The notes under the pieces are model-generated. The model ran no database searches and was not told where the DNA came from. It saw nothing but the letters and a program-made list of their open reading frames with translations. Below are positions 34,707 to 46,025 of a stretch of DNA of 64,000 nucleotides, piece after piece. How positions within the stretch are numbered: position 1 is the first letter of the stretch; every line of letters begins with the position of its first letter. Origin of the DNA: Populus alba (lineage: Eukaryota; Streptophyta; Magnoliopsida; Malpighiales; Salicaceae); NCBI RefSeq assembly GCF_005239225.2, contig NC_133299.1:3414967-3478966 (forward strand), given 5' to 3'. The position numbers and the translations under genes were made by a program.

Positions 34707-37551
34707 ATGAAACGACATGCAGATCCTTTAACCGTCTTGTCGTTCTCGTGCCTCCTTATCCTCTTACTACCAATCCTGACCGTCGGATTTGCTGATCGTC
34801 TACAAGCAAACAACCCACCTCTCAGTCTGCTCAAAACGGCGCTGCAGCAAGAACAAAAACCAGAGGGGATAAAGAGCCTTCGGGTACGGGAGGGGGCACC
34901 GTTTAAGATCGCGCTCTTTGCTGACCTGCATTTTGGAGAGAACGCGTGGACTGATTGGGGCCCACAACAGGACGTTAACTCCATCAAGGTCATGTCCTCT
35001 GTTCTCGACGATGAATCACCCGGTGATGATATAATCCTCTCTCTAAAATAGATTTTTTTTACTTATTCTCTTTGGAAATGTGGCTAGCATAGCTTTTAAA
35101 TTCAGCCGTCCATTGGTTAACTTGATACTCCATCAGTTTTTTTTTTTTTATTTATAAATGTATTAAAATTAATTTTTTTTAATATTGATATATTTTTTAT
35201 AAAAAAATATTTTTAAAATGCAATCCAAATATAATTAGAAATATAATATCTAACAAACACTAAATCCAAACGAGATTTAATAGGGTAAATTTTAATTTTA
35301 ATTATTTTAAGAGATTAATATATTATTATTTGGTAGTGATTGTTCAGTATTGTGGTATAATATATTTTTTTAAAATATATTAAAATAATTTTTTTATTTT
35401 TAAAATTAACATATTAAAATTATTAAAACATATTAATTTAATATCTTTTAAAATAATACATTTTTAAAATGCAATTAAATACATGTAAAATTGCAACATC
35501 AAACAAGCAATAAATAGGGTAAATTTTAATTTAAATCATTTTGAGATTAACATGTCAGCGGATTCTTAGCAGGTTGGATCCTAGGCCGGGTATAAAGACA
35601 AATGTAAGCATGCCTTGTTGCTTAATAATAATAATAATAATAATAACAATTTTAGTGTGGCGGCGGCGGCGGCAGTCCAACATTTGATAAACACTCGGTG
35701 TGTTATAAATCCCACTTTGCCTAGAATTAAATAAAATTTTTTTCTTGAATATAATGGTTGGCATAACTTGTTTAAGAGTCAATCAGAATTACCACACAAA
35801 AAGGATAATTAATTTAGTAATTTTCTTGTCACAATGTAATTAATATGTTCTATTTTTTCTTAAATTTGAATTACAGTTAATATAATACGAGTATTTAGCA
35901 GATTTTGTGATATATCTTGGGGATGTAATAACGGCAAACAACATACCAATCGCAAACGCAAGCTTGTATTGGGATAAAGCAATATCTCCAACGAGGGCAA
36001 GGGGCATACCGTGGGCTAGTGTCTTTGGTAATCACGATGATGCACCATTTGAGTGGCCAATGGAGTGGTTTTCATCTCCTGGAATTCCTCCTGTTCATTG
36101 CCCCGCACCTAACGCGTCATCATGCTCAGGTGAGACTGGAGAGTTTTAACCTCCGAGCTATGGAAATGGAATAATTGATAATTTCTTGATAGCCCATTAA
36201 TCCTGTTTTTTACTTGGTAGTTCCTGTTTCCCAAGATTATTGCTCCTTTTCCTTTTCCTTTTGAGCTAGTGTATGGCAATGGGCTAGCATGTTTGTTGCT
36301 GCTTCTTTTTAGCGAGATTGATGGTAGCTTTTCTTACTTAGGGTTACAATTTCCGTTCCAGGGGAAAGGGACTGCAGCTTTAGAGGCACACAACGGATAG
36401 AGCTAATGAAAAAGGAGATCGAGCATAATCACCTAACGTTGTCTAAAAATGGTCCAAAAGATCTGTGGCCAAGTATATCCAACTATGTCCTCCAGCTCTC
36501 ATCATCAGATGATCCAGAATCACCGGTTCTGTTCATGTATTTCCTAGACTCCGGTGGCGGATCCTATCCTGAAGTTATTTCAAATGCTCAAGCAGAATGG
36601 TTCCAGCATGTATCCGAGGAGATCAACCCTGATTCAAGGTACCCTGGGGCTATGGCCGGCCTTGATTAGTCGTGGTAGATCCGAAAGATCTCATTTATAC
36701 CCTACATGATAAGTAAAAGTGATAAAGCCAAATGGGGTCCCTATTGATCGCATACACGGGATGTGAAACAATGCTGGCCTAAAATTACATGGAACAAACT
36801 GGGAATTTCATTGAACATGTGTTTTTTTCCCCTTTTTTAACAGGGTTCCTGAGGTTGTCTTTTGGCATATACCAAGCAAAGCTTACAAGAAAGTGGCTCC
36901 CAGGTTAAGGATCCACAAGGCTTGTGTTGGTTCCATGAACAAAGAAAAAGTTGCTGCTCAAGAAGCTGAATTGGGTATCATGGACATGCTAGTTAAACGG
37001 TCTTCTGTCAAGGTGAGTTCCTGCTCAAGAAACAACGTTCAATGCTTAAAATTAACTCAACACTTTCAACCCATTGTGGAAGTTTGAAAATTCAGGATAA
37101 TGGAGTAACTCCGGAGCATTGTGTTCTATAGTCTTTCTTCAAAAGTTGAAGGAAGGTTATTGAACAAATAACTTACAGTTCCAACGAGTTTTGATGGCAG
37201 GGGGGCCAGATAGAGGACGTGCTACCTGTGGATAAGTTTTGTGGAAGATGAAGCTCAAATAAAGTTGTTCATCTGCTTTCAAGTTTGACAAAGCCAAATG
37301 GGGGTCCCTATTGATCGTACTTCTTTGGATTGTGGCAGGCAGTGTTTGCAGGACACAACCATGGATTGGACTGGTGCTGCCCCTACAAGAAACTTTGGCT
37401 ATGTTATGCTAGGCATACTGGTTATGGTGGCTATGGAAATTGGCCAAGAGGAGCTAGAATTCTGGAGATTAATGACCACCCCTTCTATATCAAGTCATGG
37501 ATCAAGATGGAAGATGGAGATGAACACAGCCAAATTATCCTGTGTCCTTGA
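34707..37551 (+). CDS. PAP16: PAP16-type purple acid phosphatase-like metallophosphatase (complete)
   Basis: Five exons (34707-35022, 35902-36129, 36362-36638, 36844-37012, 37339-37551) join in frame to 400 residues ending CP and TGA. The protein is a calcineurin-like metallophosphatase of the PAP16 (probable inactive purple acid phosphatase 16) group. The metal-site motifs appear in order: [29 protein letters not shown] and [11 protein letters not shown]. The ADLH first motif differs from classical PAPs. The chosen start gives a hydrophobic signal-like segment ([19 protein letters not shown]), implying secretion; an in-frame ATG at 34626 would add 27 residues. Intron 1 contains a TAA/AAT microsatellite and a dispersed repeat. 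Exons 4-5 are duplicated downstream at 51 kb and 63 kb. Physiological substrate is unknown. Confidence 0.93.
35350..35505 (+). mobile_element. dispersed MITE-like repeat, copy h, in PAP16 intron 1
   Basis: Sense copy with aaaatatattaaaataat and aacatattaaaattatt, spliced out with intron 1. Confidence 0.5.
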
Positions 37552-38388
37552 CAGGTTACCTCTGCAATGCCACTGCCTGTCAATGGAGGGGAAAAAACCT
37601 CCTGCTATCAACCTGTGTGTGTAATGGTGGTAATGCTCTTTTCCCCACCTCTATATCAGTAAAAGAAATTCAACCTAAATCTAGATGTGTCTGGGAGTGT
37701 GGTTTTAGTTGTTTAAAATACAAAAATAAACAAATAATAAAACTAGTCAAAATGGATGAACGCGTTTAGACATGGAAAGGGCTTGTCAAGCATATCATCG
37801 CACGCATGCTAGTGCTCACGTTAGCGTCTCCCATCGCCGTATAAGAACTTCTGGAAATGAAAAGGAATCACTAGTCAACTATTTTTTTTTATTAAAATAT
37901 ATTAAAATGGGATTCGGTTCTATCATGCACAAAAGACTAACATTTGTTTTAATAAGTTACTTATGAAAAACAATTTTTTTATTATAAATCTAAGTTAAAG
38001 TTGTTTTTCAAAACCCACGTCAAACATGCTCTAACTTGAGTTCTTATCCTTTGATTTCTTATTTTATAAAAACCCATAAAACAATTCAATATATTTTTAA
38101 CTCTTTCGGGGTTTTTTTCTTCGCTTTCCTTGCGGTTTACGTGTTGGGCTTTGCCAAAAGCTAATCCAAAACTACAGCTGAGAGGCCACTCGTATCACCA
38201 TAATACAAGCTTTACGCTACGAGCCCAATTCAGCCAGAATTTGATCTTGAAATACCCAGTTTCACAGTTATATGGGCTTGAGAAAGAATCAGAATTTTGC
38301 ATTCCCATATGGGATCGGCTTGCTCAGCTCAAGATCTTGTGGAGGACTTGGAAGCTTGGCCCAATTGGTAATCGCCTTGTCTTTCATG
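37552..38388. other. PAP16 3' UTR and spacer
   Basis: 3' flank of PAP16. The first ~420 bases recur near the window's end as part of unit C. No further gene is seen. Confidence 0.5.
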
Positions 38389-38666
38389 CATAGTTTTAAA
38401 ATCCAGACCGGCCCGGTGGGTCGACCCGGGACCCGGCCGACCCGGGCATGGGACCGGTCCGGGTGGAGGCCAAAACCCGGTTGGGAATTGACCCGGCCTC
38501 AAACCCGTTGACTTTTTATTTTTTTTTTTTACTAAAACGACGTCGTTTTGAATTTTTTTTAAAAAAAATTTGACCCGGCGACCTGGTCAAGACCCGGTGA
38601 CCCGGTCAAAAATCAGAACCCGGGCCTTGGACCGGGCCGACCACCGGGTCGGGTCTTAAAACTATG
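38389..38666. mobile_element. hAT-like MITE, ~278 bp, with central GACGTC palindrome
   Basis: The ends are inverted repeats: catagttttaa at the left and ttaaaactatg at the right, each followed inward by long stretches of cccgg/ccggg-type sequence that also pair. The flanks ctttcatg and ctttcagg match at 7 of 8 bases, suggesting an 8-bp target duplication as in hAT elements. The centre has the palindrome aaaacgacgtcgtttt. It is GC-rich against AT-rich surroundings and non-coding. Confidence 0.75.
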
Positions 38667-38684
38667 CTTTCAGGGGTTTCGGGG

Positions 38685-38885
38685 CGTTTGAGAGTGCAGT
38701 TAAAAAGCTGTTTTCTTAAATTTGATTTCTTTTACTTAAAATTAATTAATTTTTAGTTTTTTTTTTATCATTTTTATATGTTGATGTTAAGAATAAACTT
38801 TTTTTTAAAAAAACATTATCTTAATATATTTTCAAGTAAAAAACACTTCAAAACATAACCTCTACCACACTGCCAAACAAACACG
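38685..38885 (-). mobile_element. dispersed MITE-like repeat, copy i (both ends visible)
   Basis: The clearest full-length copy: left end cgtttgagagtgcagtt, right end accacactgccaaacaaac, which form an imperfect inverted repeat (gtttgg.agtgtggt). The interior contains the reversed core tatcttaatatattttcaag and atgttgatgttaag. Confidence 0.7.
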
Positions 38886-39009
38886 AATCAACTATCACAA
38901 GAATGCTCAATAAAAGAACCAATTTCACATTTACATTGTTTGATGTCTCAATGATGATGTGATTAGGTAAATTGATTAAATAATTAAGATGCTCCAAAGC
39001 ATGTTATGC

Positions 39010-39200
39010 TTTTTTATTTCGCAGTGTGGTTCTGTTTGCTTTTAAATAACTTTTTATGCCAAAATACATGTTAATGATTTTTTTTAAATTATTTTTTATA
39101 TTAGCACATCAAAATGATTTAAAAACACTAAAAACATATTAATTTAAAGTTAGTAAAAAAATAAAAAAAATTCAAATTTTTTTAAAAACACAAAACAAAC
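39010..39200 (+). mobile_element. dispersed MITE-like repeat, copy j
   Basis: Sense copy: gcagtgtggttctgtttgc at the left, atattagcacatcaaaatga and atattaatttaaagtta inside, and acacaaaacaaac at the right. Confidence 0.6.
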
Positions 39201-40639
39201 AATAAATTAATATTCAAGTAATCTGGATCATTATGTTCCATGGTTTTCTTTCAAGGGACCATAGTTGAAGAAATCCATGAATGTAAATGCCTTTCGACAT
39301 GGATTTCATTTCAACTAGCAGGCATCGTATGCTTTCGATGGCATACTGCTTATGATGGCATGTATAGAGGCAAGGACAGAAGAAATGAGTCAAATTTAGT
39401 AAAATTGAGCCTCCCTTCTTTATTAATTCATTAATTAATCCCATCCATTATGTTGCGACTTCTTAAATTAGTGTTTGTTCTTTAAATTGTTGTTTAGTTT
39501 AAAAAATAATTTGTTTTTTTTTAAAATAATTTTAGATATTTTAGATATATTAATGTTCAAAATAAAACAAATCTAGAAATACATGTATTTTTAATTGAAG
39601 GGTACTTTAATTAAAAACAGACCATACACTAGAATACCAAACACATATTAAGTTGTGTTTTACATGAATGAAAAGATATTAAAAAGTATAGATTAAGAGG
39701 TGAAGTTTTACGGGTATAATTAAAAAGTAATAAAGAAATGAAGTTTTAAGAATGTTCACTAAAAGTTAAAAAATATATGTAAGAGGGGATCCCAATATAA
39801 ATAAAATCATTTTTAAATTAAAAAATTAAATAATATATATATGTGATCTAAAATGGAAAGTGAGAAAAAGAGAGAATAATTTAGTATTATTTTTTTTTAA
39901 AGAAGGAAATACACAAAAATCAAACTATTTCCCCTCCTTTCCTTCATAGAAAAAACTCCAAAAAAAAAGGATAAGAGTCTAGAAATAAAAACAAAAGGAT
40001 GCGGTAGAGGTTTTTTTTCACATCAATAGATTAAAATAATTTAAAATTAAAAGATATTTTAAAACTTTTTAAGAACACATTTCTACCGATAAAAGCAAGA
40101 AGCCACTTATTTTTGCTATTTTGCTCTTGTGCAAGATAAAGTCAAGCTATTATTTAGACACGGTTTAAAAACACGATGTAAATTATATTTTTTTAAAATT
40201 TAATTTTTTTATTAAAAATTATATTTTTTTTATATATTTTGGATCGTTTTAATATGCTAATTTTAAAAATAATTTTTTTAAAATAAAAAATATTTTAAAA
40301 AATAATCATATTCACATATTTTTATTAAACAACATGAACGTTGAGTATGAGAAAAAAACAAACCAGAGAAATGGGAAGGTCAAAATCTGTGGATTTTCTA
40401 ACGTCAGAAAAGCAGTGTACGGTTTAGTCAATTAGGAGACAAATAATCTATCGATCAAGATGATGTGCTGACGTTATATGTCTGTCTCCTCAGTCTGTCA
40501 CATTTAACAGAACCAATTGATTTCGGTACCTCAACATGACTCATTTCTAGCGTGCCTCCTACTACTTTTCTTCCTTACATTTCTCTCCAAAATCCTTTTT
40601 TTAACTCACACAACTACTATTGTAACTTAAAATTAAAAG

Positions 40640-40785
40640 AATAAGCTGTGTTTTTAAATATTTTTATTTGAAAATTTATTGAAATAGTATTTTTTTATTT
40701 TTTTAAATTTATTTTTTATATTAAAACATCAAAATAATTTAAAAATATAAAAAATTATTTAAAATACAAAATAAACAAGCTTGAA
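40640..40785 (+). mobile_element. dispersed MITE-like repeat, copy k
   Basis: Partial sense copy: gaaaatttattgaaatag, then attaaaacatcaaaataa. Confidence 0.45.
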
Positions 40786-42047
40786 ATTCAACTTATTTAC
40801 TATTACGAGTCTTAGGCTCCATTTATTTTTATAGTGTAGCACGCCTTTTGTTCTAACCACATATTTAAAAGTGTTTAATTAATCAATAAATATCATAAAA
40901 TTGGACTTTGTATTTTTTTCAATTTATTTTATATTAACAAAATATAAAAGATATGGTTAAATTACTATAGCCACTCAAAGAGAATTATTTATTGGAATAA
41001 TGTTTTTTTTTTTAGTCTTTTTTAAGCTTCTTTTTTCAATGTCACCCTTGAACAACCCACTTTTTTTTTCAGTTCTTTTTTTCATTTCAATTTTGTACTT
41101 TAATATCATGTTATTTGAAAATGAAGTTTTGTATTTTTATCAATTTTTTTTTATAAGTGATTATTCTGATTTCATTGATTTTTTTCTCAATTTTGACCTT
41201 CAATATTGGATCTGGTGAAATTAGATTTCATATTTTTTTTTTATAAAGTTATTATGATCTCATAACCTATAGTGCAAGAATCCGGGTTAGCTATGTTAAG
41301 TGGTCGACAACAACGACAACATGATGATCATAACTCGAGGATTTTTAGAATTTTTTTTTCTTTGTCATTATTATTATTTATTTAGTTTAGGAAAATATTT
41401 TCTTATGGTGATTTGTCTTTTTTATTCAATTTGGGAAATCAAGTATTGAAAATGTTAATTTTATTTTTTGTAGTACTTTTAGTATTTTTCTTTTATTTTT
41501 GGGTTACTTTATGTTTATTTTTTGGATTTTTCTAGTTTGTTTGGTGATTTTATGGTGCTTATAAAATAACTAGTTATATCCTATTAGTTACTCTCCGATT
41601 TATTTTTAAGAAAAAAAATAGATATAAGTAGAAGAGAGAAATACTAAGTGAAATATTCTTATTACTTTTAATGAGTTATGAATTTTATTTTTTCTTTTAT
41701 TTTCATGTTTGTCGTTTTTTTATAAAATAGGTCCCAAAAGTAAGAATATATTAGGCAACTATAAAATTAAAATAAATAATAAATTAACATGACACCGAAA
41801 AAATTTAAAAAAATAATATATTTTTTTATATATTATGATTGAAAATCACGACATTTAAATGGTATTGTATTTCACAAGGTGATATTTTATAAGCATGACA
41901 TCAATTATATTCTTACAACTAGCTGATTAATTAAGGCTTATATTTTGTAAATAATCCTTTATCACCTCAAAATGTTATGCCACCTCATATATAGTTCTCC
42001 ATCCCCTCCAAATGTGTCCCCGCCTCGTAATTTTCCTTTTATAACAT

Positions 42048-42538
42048 ATTACACCACCACCACCACCCTTATTCATAGCTCCAGCAACACAACCTAATCA
42101 TCCATTCCATGCACCACCACCACCACCACCACCCCATCACATTCCTCCACCTTCACCCCGTCATGTTATTCCGCCACCACTACTAACTCCAGGACATCAT
42201 CGATCATTCAACTGTTATAATTGTCTCACTTGCCGGGGATCTATTCTTTCTTGAACTCCTCTCAGTGGCTCTTTGCTTCTTCATCGTTAAGTAGAAAAAA
42301 AGGAAGAAAACAGCTTAGAAAATGGAGATTCTAGAGTTCAATGAGCATACTGAAGTCCAAGAAGCCATTGTTCCAAGTTCACATGGTGAGAAAATCACAG
42401 TGCTAAACATTGAAGAGGATGTGCATGATTGCATCTGTAGAGGAAATTAAGAAAAACAAAAACCTAATTGAAGGTTCGCCCTTTAAGTCTGCTCACGATC
42501 GTCCCCTGGATTCTAACATTGCAGCATCCTCTTCGTAG
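42048..42538 (+). pseudogene. TED6/TED7-like (tracheary element differentiation-related) pseudogene
   Basis: Three segments in shifted frames resemble TED6/7 proteins, small proline-rich plasma-membrane proteins of xylem cells. The first is proline/histidine-rich (FIAPATQPNHPFHAPPPP, then RHVIPPPLLTPGHH). The second is a membrane segment (TVIIVSLAGDLFFLELL, then SVALCFFIVK) in another frame, ending at TAG. The third is the C-terminal region (EVQEAIVPSSHGEKITVLN, IEEDVHD, then after one more frameshift VEEIKKNKNLIEG) ending at TAG 42536-42538. At least three frame changes and stops make it non-functional as read. The family call rests on remembered TED7 features: proline-rich head, one membrane span, and a VKEAIVPGPHG-like tail. 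Confidence 0.6.
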
Positions 42539-43935
42539 TCTAATCAGCACCATATTGACCACAAGATTGATTGAAGCATAAACTAATAAAATAAATGGCA
42601 ATACAATTGTATATCCCTTGGAAGTATGCACGCAAGATTATTTACATGAATAAGTTCTACCAGTTGGCTGGTTATATTATTCCATCTACTAGTTCACATG
42701 AAAATATAATTTATTGTAACTGTTACCAATCATGATATTAATTAAAATTTTATTATGATAAATAACTAACTGTGACATCAATTTAAATATCATGGTTATA
42801 AAATGTGATATAATTTAAATATCTCCATTCTCAATAATAATACTCAAAAACATGTTATATTATCAAAACTTATTTGCAGTATATCATTTTTCCTAAATTT
42901 GAAAATAACTATGCTAATTTTACAATTTATCCAAAGGATAAAAAATAACTAATATGATTGGTTTTTAGACATATTTTACGAGATGTAGGCATGTTTAGGA
43001 GTATATATGGTAGATATTGTCTTTTAAAGTGTTTTTTTGTTTGAAAATATATTAAAATATTTTTTTTATTTTTAAAATTTATTTTTGATATATTACATTA
43101 AAATAATCTAAAAAAATTAATTTTAAATAAAATTTTTAAAATTTAATGAAAAGCCTGAACTTTCCTACAATGCACCGTAAACCTTTTAATTAAAAAGGGA
43201 TTATAATAGAGTTTTGTCTTCTCCTTGTGCTTCCTCTGCGTCACTTTTCTTGCATAGCTGACTTCTCTTACCACTACTACTTCTTGGCTAATGATGATGA
43301 TAAACCCTGGAAGCAGCAACTTCAACAAAGAAGAAAAACCCCACTGGAACTTGCTTCCTTTTGTTTTTTTTTTTTTTTTTTAACATCACGAAGTAAGGAA
43401 ATCTTGAACTTTCCATAAGCTTTCAGGTTTCAATCTTGTTTTTCCAAGGGTGTTCTAATATTTTTTATTATGCTCCAAGAGGTAAGATTGTTGGCACTAG
43501 TGTATGTTTTTTCTTTTCTTTTTGTTTCTACCAGTTCTCGATGCTTTTGCCTTTCAGAGTTGTATGTAACAGCTTCCAGAATTTGTTCAAGATATTGTTT
43601 TTTAGTCTTCAATTGTAATTGTCAACTGAGAAAAGTAAAAATAAAAAGAAGGGAAGTTACTGAATTCGATGTTAATGTGTCCGGCAAGGGTGAGGCTGGA
43701 AATGGATGTATTGGCTTTGTTTCCTAGGGCATTTCCTTGAAATAATTGATGTTCTCTTTTCTTTTTTCCCCTATCCTCCCTAACTTTTCCTGCTAGGGAT
43801 GTCACTACTGACAGTTCTTTATAAATTTTGTCAAGGGTTTATGGTTTTTTTTGTGTGGAAATTTTAGGTGTACTTGAAGAAAATATGATGGTGTTCATTG
43901 AGTTTTGTTAAAGTGATTGATTTCATATATCTTCA
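42539..43935. other. spacer between TED-like relic and IQD, with IQD 5' UTR
   Basis: No gene found in the first kilobase. The part from about 43.2 kb is less AT-rich and, with GT/AG-like borders, probably contains 5' UTR exons or promoter of the IQD gene. The whole stretch is repeated at 54344-55758. Confidence 0.5.
43000..43148 (+). mobile_element. dispersed MITE-like repeat, copy l
   Basis: Sense copy: taaagtgtttttttgtttg and gaaaatatattaaaata. Its duplicate is in unit B at about 54826-54968. Confidence 0.55.
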
Positions 43936-45310
43936 ATGGCAAGGAAGAAGAGCTGGTTTGGTTGGGTGAGGAGGCTATTTGTCTCTGAGCAAAAACCAAA
44001 AGGCGAAAAGGTTGGTGCTCCAAGGAATCTTTTTATTTCTTTAACTGAGATCTTGCATTTCTTTCTGGTTAAATTTTCTGCTTAATTTTAACCGATTCAG
44101 AAATCAAAGAGGTGGAAATGGTTTCTTGGAGGGCTCAAGGTCAAACAATGCCTCGCACTTCCAGCACCACAGAGAACAGTCAGTGAAGCATCAGAAACAC
44201 AAAAAAAGTATGCTTTGACTGTTGCCCTTGCAACAGCAGCTGCAGCTGATGCTGCTGTTGCCGCTGCTCATGCTGCAGCTGAGGTTGTCCGGCTCACCGG
44301 TGCCTCACATCCTTCCCGTCATTTCACCAAAGGAGTGGAAAGTTTGGCTGCCATTAAAATACAAAGCGCTTTCCGTGCATATCTTGTGAGCTCTCTGAAA
44401 TCCAAGTTCTATTTTGCGACATAGCTCTTTAATTTTTCATCTTGGTTTTTGTGGGTTATGCTATATCTTGTTAAGACTTCTTGAGTTCATATAAGTTGTT
44501 GTTGACACTGCATTCAAGACAGACTGGTATTTCTCTAACTTTCGAATTTAATCCCTTTTTGTACTTCACGTGAGATCAATTTTATGATCTTTGCATGAAA
44601 GATGGATGAGATATTGATCGAGTAGATGAGAAAATTCCAATCGCTGTTTAAACTCTAAAGTTGTCCCATGAGGAAATAATCTTCCGCAAGTATATTACAA
44701 TGTTGCGCAGAGAATGATTTCATCATTTGAAAACTTCTAACAAGGAAAAATTCATATTATACCTCTCTTAGTTCACTCATTACATTAATAAACATTAAAC
44801 AGCACTTTCAGCAGCGTATTCTGAGAAGTTTGCTACTATTTTGGTCTGAACTTCTGTAAAGAAAGATGCTATATTTTTTTTCTTCTTATGAATCAAATTT
44901 AAGCTCAAAAAGTTTTGGTAGAGTGTGGATTAAGCAAGTTGTGTAACCTGATTATAAAACCAGAAACTTGTCAAATTATTGGCTCTGCTAAAAAAACATG
45001 CCTCACTGCCTGATTTGGGTTTTCAATGGGATTGAAACAGGCAAGAAAAGCCTTAGTGAAGCTTCAAGCCATTGTTCGTGGACAAGTTGTTAGACGCCAA
45101 TCACTCATCATAATGAAACACTTGCCATCAAACGCAAAAATGCGGTCAGAAGTCCAGGCAAAAGGCATTACTGCAGATGGATTTTGTAAAAACGGTGAAA
45201 ATAAACATGCTGTCAAGTCAAAGAAGGAGGTGCAAGAGAAGGAAACTAAGGTAGGAGAGATGATCTTGCAGCTCCTCAAGTCAAAGGAGGTGGTTGAGAA
45301 AGAACACAAG
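43936..45310 (+). CDS. IQD (IQ67-domain) calmodulin-binding protein, 5' exons, unit A
   Basis: Exons 43936-44010, 44101-44385 and 45041-45310 join in frame to 210 codons. Landmarks are the start MARKKSWFGWVRRLF, an alanine-rich helix (ALATAAAADAAVAAAHAAAE), VVRLTGASHPS, and the IQ region IKIQSAFRAYL | ARKALVKLQAIVRGQVVRRQ spanning the usual intron. IQD proteins bind calmodulin and associate with microtubules. The spacing between first and second IQ motifs looks about six residues shorter than the family pattern I remember. The final exon may end earlier, at ETK|GTAGGA, or at HK|GTATGA. The C-terminal half is absent: a copia element lies 320 bp downstream and PAP16 sequence follows it. As read the gene is truncated. 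Confidence 0.85.
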
Positions 45311-45630
45311 GTATGAAGGAGTATTTGAATAAAGTTCTTATGTTTCTTGTGGATAATGCTTGTTAGAGTGTATTCGAAGGAAAATTAAAGAAAGAATTAT
45401 TGGAGAATTCGACCGGTGATGTACTGATAGTTGTTTATTAAAGGCTAAGTATATTGACATAATATTTAACATGGTTTGACAAACCACCTACATCCACGGG
45501 AGATGTCCATGTTATTAGAGATAGAAAAAGAATACAAAATAAATGCATGAAGGAAAAAGATCACTTCACTTTAACTCTACTCCCATTGCTCATATAAACT
45601 GATGCACATTGTAGCAGGGCAGCCCCCTCT
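45311..45630 (+). other. presumed IQD intron, cut by copia insertion
   Basis: Follows an IQD donor-like site and has no coding motif. Ends at the copia LTR. The candidate left target site is cctct (45626-45630). Confidence 0.5.
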
Positions 45631-46009
45631 TGTTGGTGGGAGGAGCCACTGGTGGTGACTTTGAAACACTCAGAGGGGATAAAACACACTGGTTTTATTA
45701 AAAAATCCGAAGCTTACAATTAATTAACACAAAAGCTTAAACACACCCTCTCTTTCTCTTTCTCTTACAAGTGTTCCTCTCAATTCTCTCCTCACAAAAT
45801 AACATAACTGAGCACTCTATTTATACATAAATTCAGAATACAAAAAAAAAAAAAAACTATTGTTCCAGGTGTGAAGGCGGCTGTTGACCGGCGGTGTGAA
45901 GGCGGCTGGCGGCTGCGGCTGGTGGCTGGCGGCTGGTCGGTGGTCGGTGGCTGGTGGTTGGTTGCCTTCCTTGACTGGAACCTTCTAGATTGAGTTTAAT
46001 TATTCAACA
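45631..46009 (-). repeat. copia copy 1, 3' LTR (379 bp, complete)
   Basis: Minus-strand ends are TGTTGAATAATT and CCACCAACA. A TATA-like tataaatagag (plus coordinates 45815-45825) and a 15-base A/T run at about 45842-45856 lie inside. The sequence just outside is aaggggGAGATT-like, the polypurine tract. Confidence 0.9.
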
Positions 46010-46025
46010 AATCTCCCCCTTAAAC

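Larger units (their letters stand above)
38667..42047. other. AT-rich intergenic region in unit A
   Basis: No coding sequence with recognisable motifs on either strand; several dispersed repeats. This segment has no counterpart in unit B, where it would fall in the gap or has been lost. Confidence 0.6.

Noticed and set aside
39240..39434. 64-codon open frame in the intergenic region
   Set aside because: No family resemblance, overlapped by an equally long antisense frame, in AT-rich repeat-laden DNA.
42055..42135. CAC/CCA microsatellite as a simple repeat only
   Set aside because: The repeats encode the proline/histidine-rich part of the TED-like relic, so they are described there.
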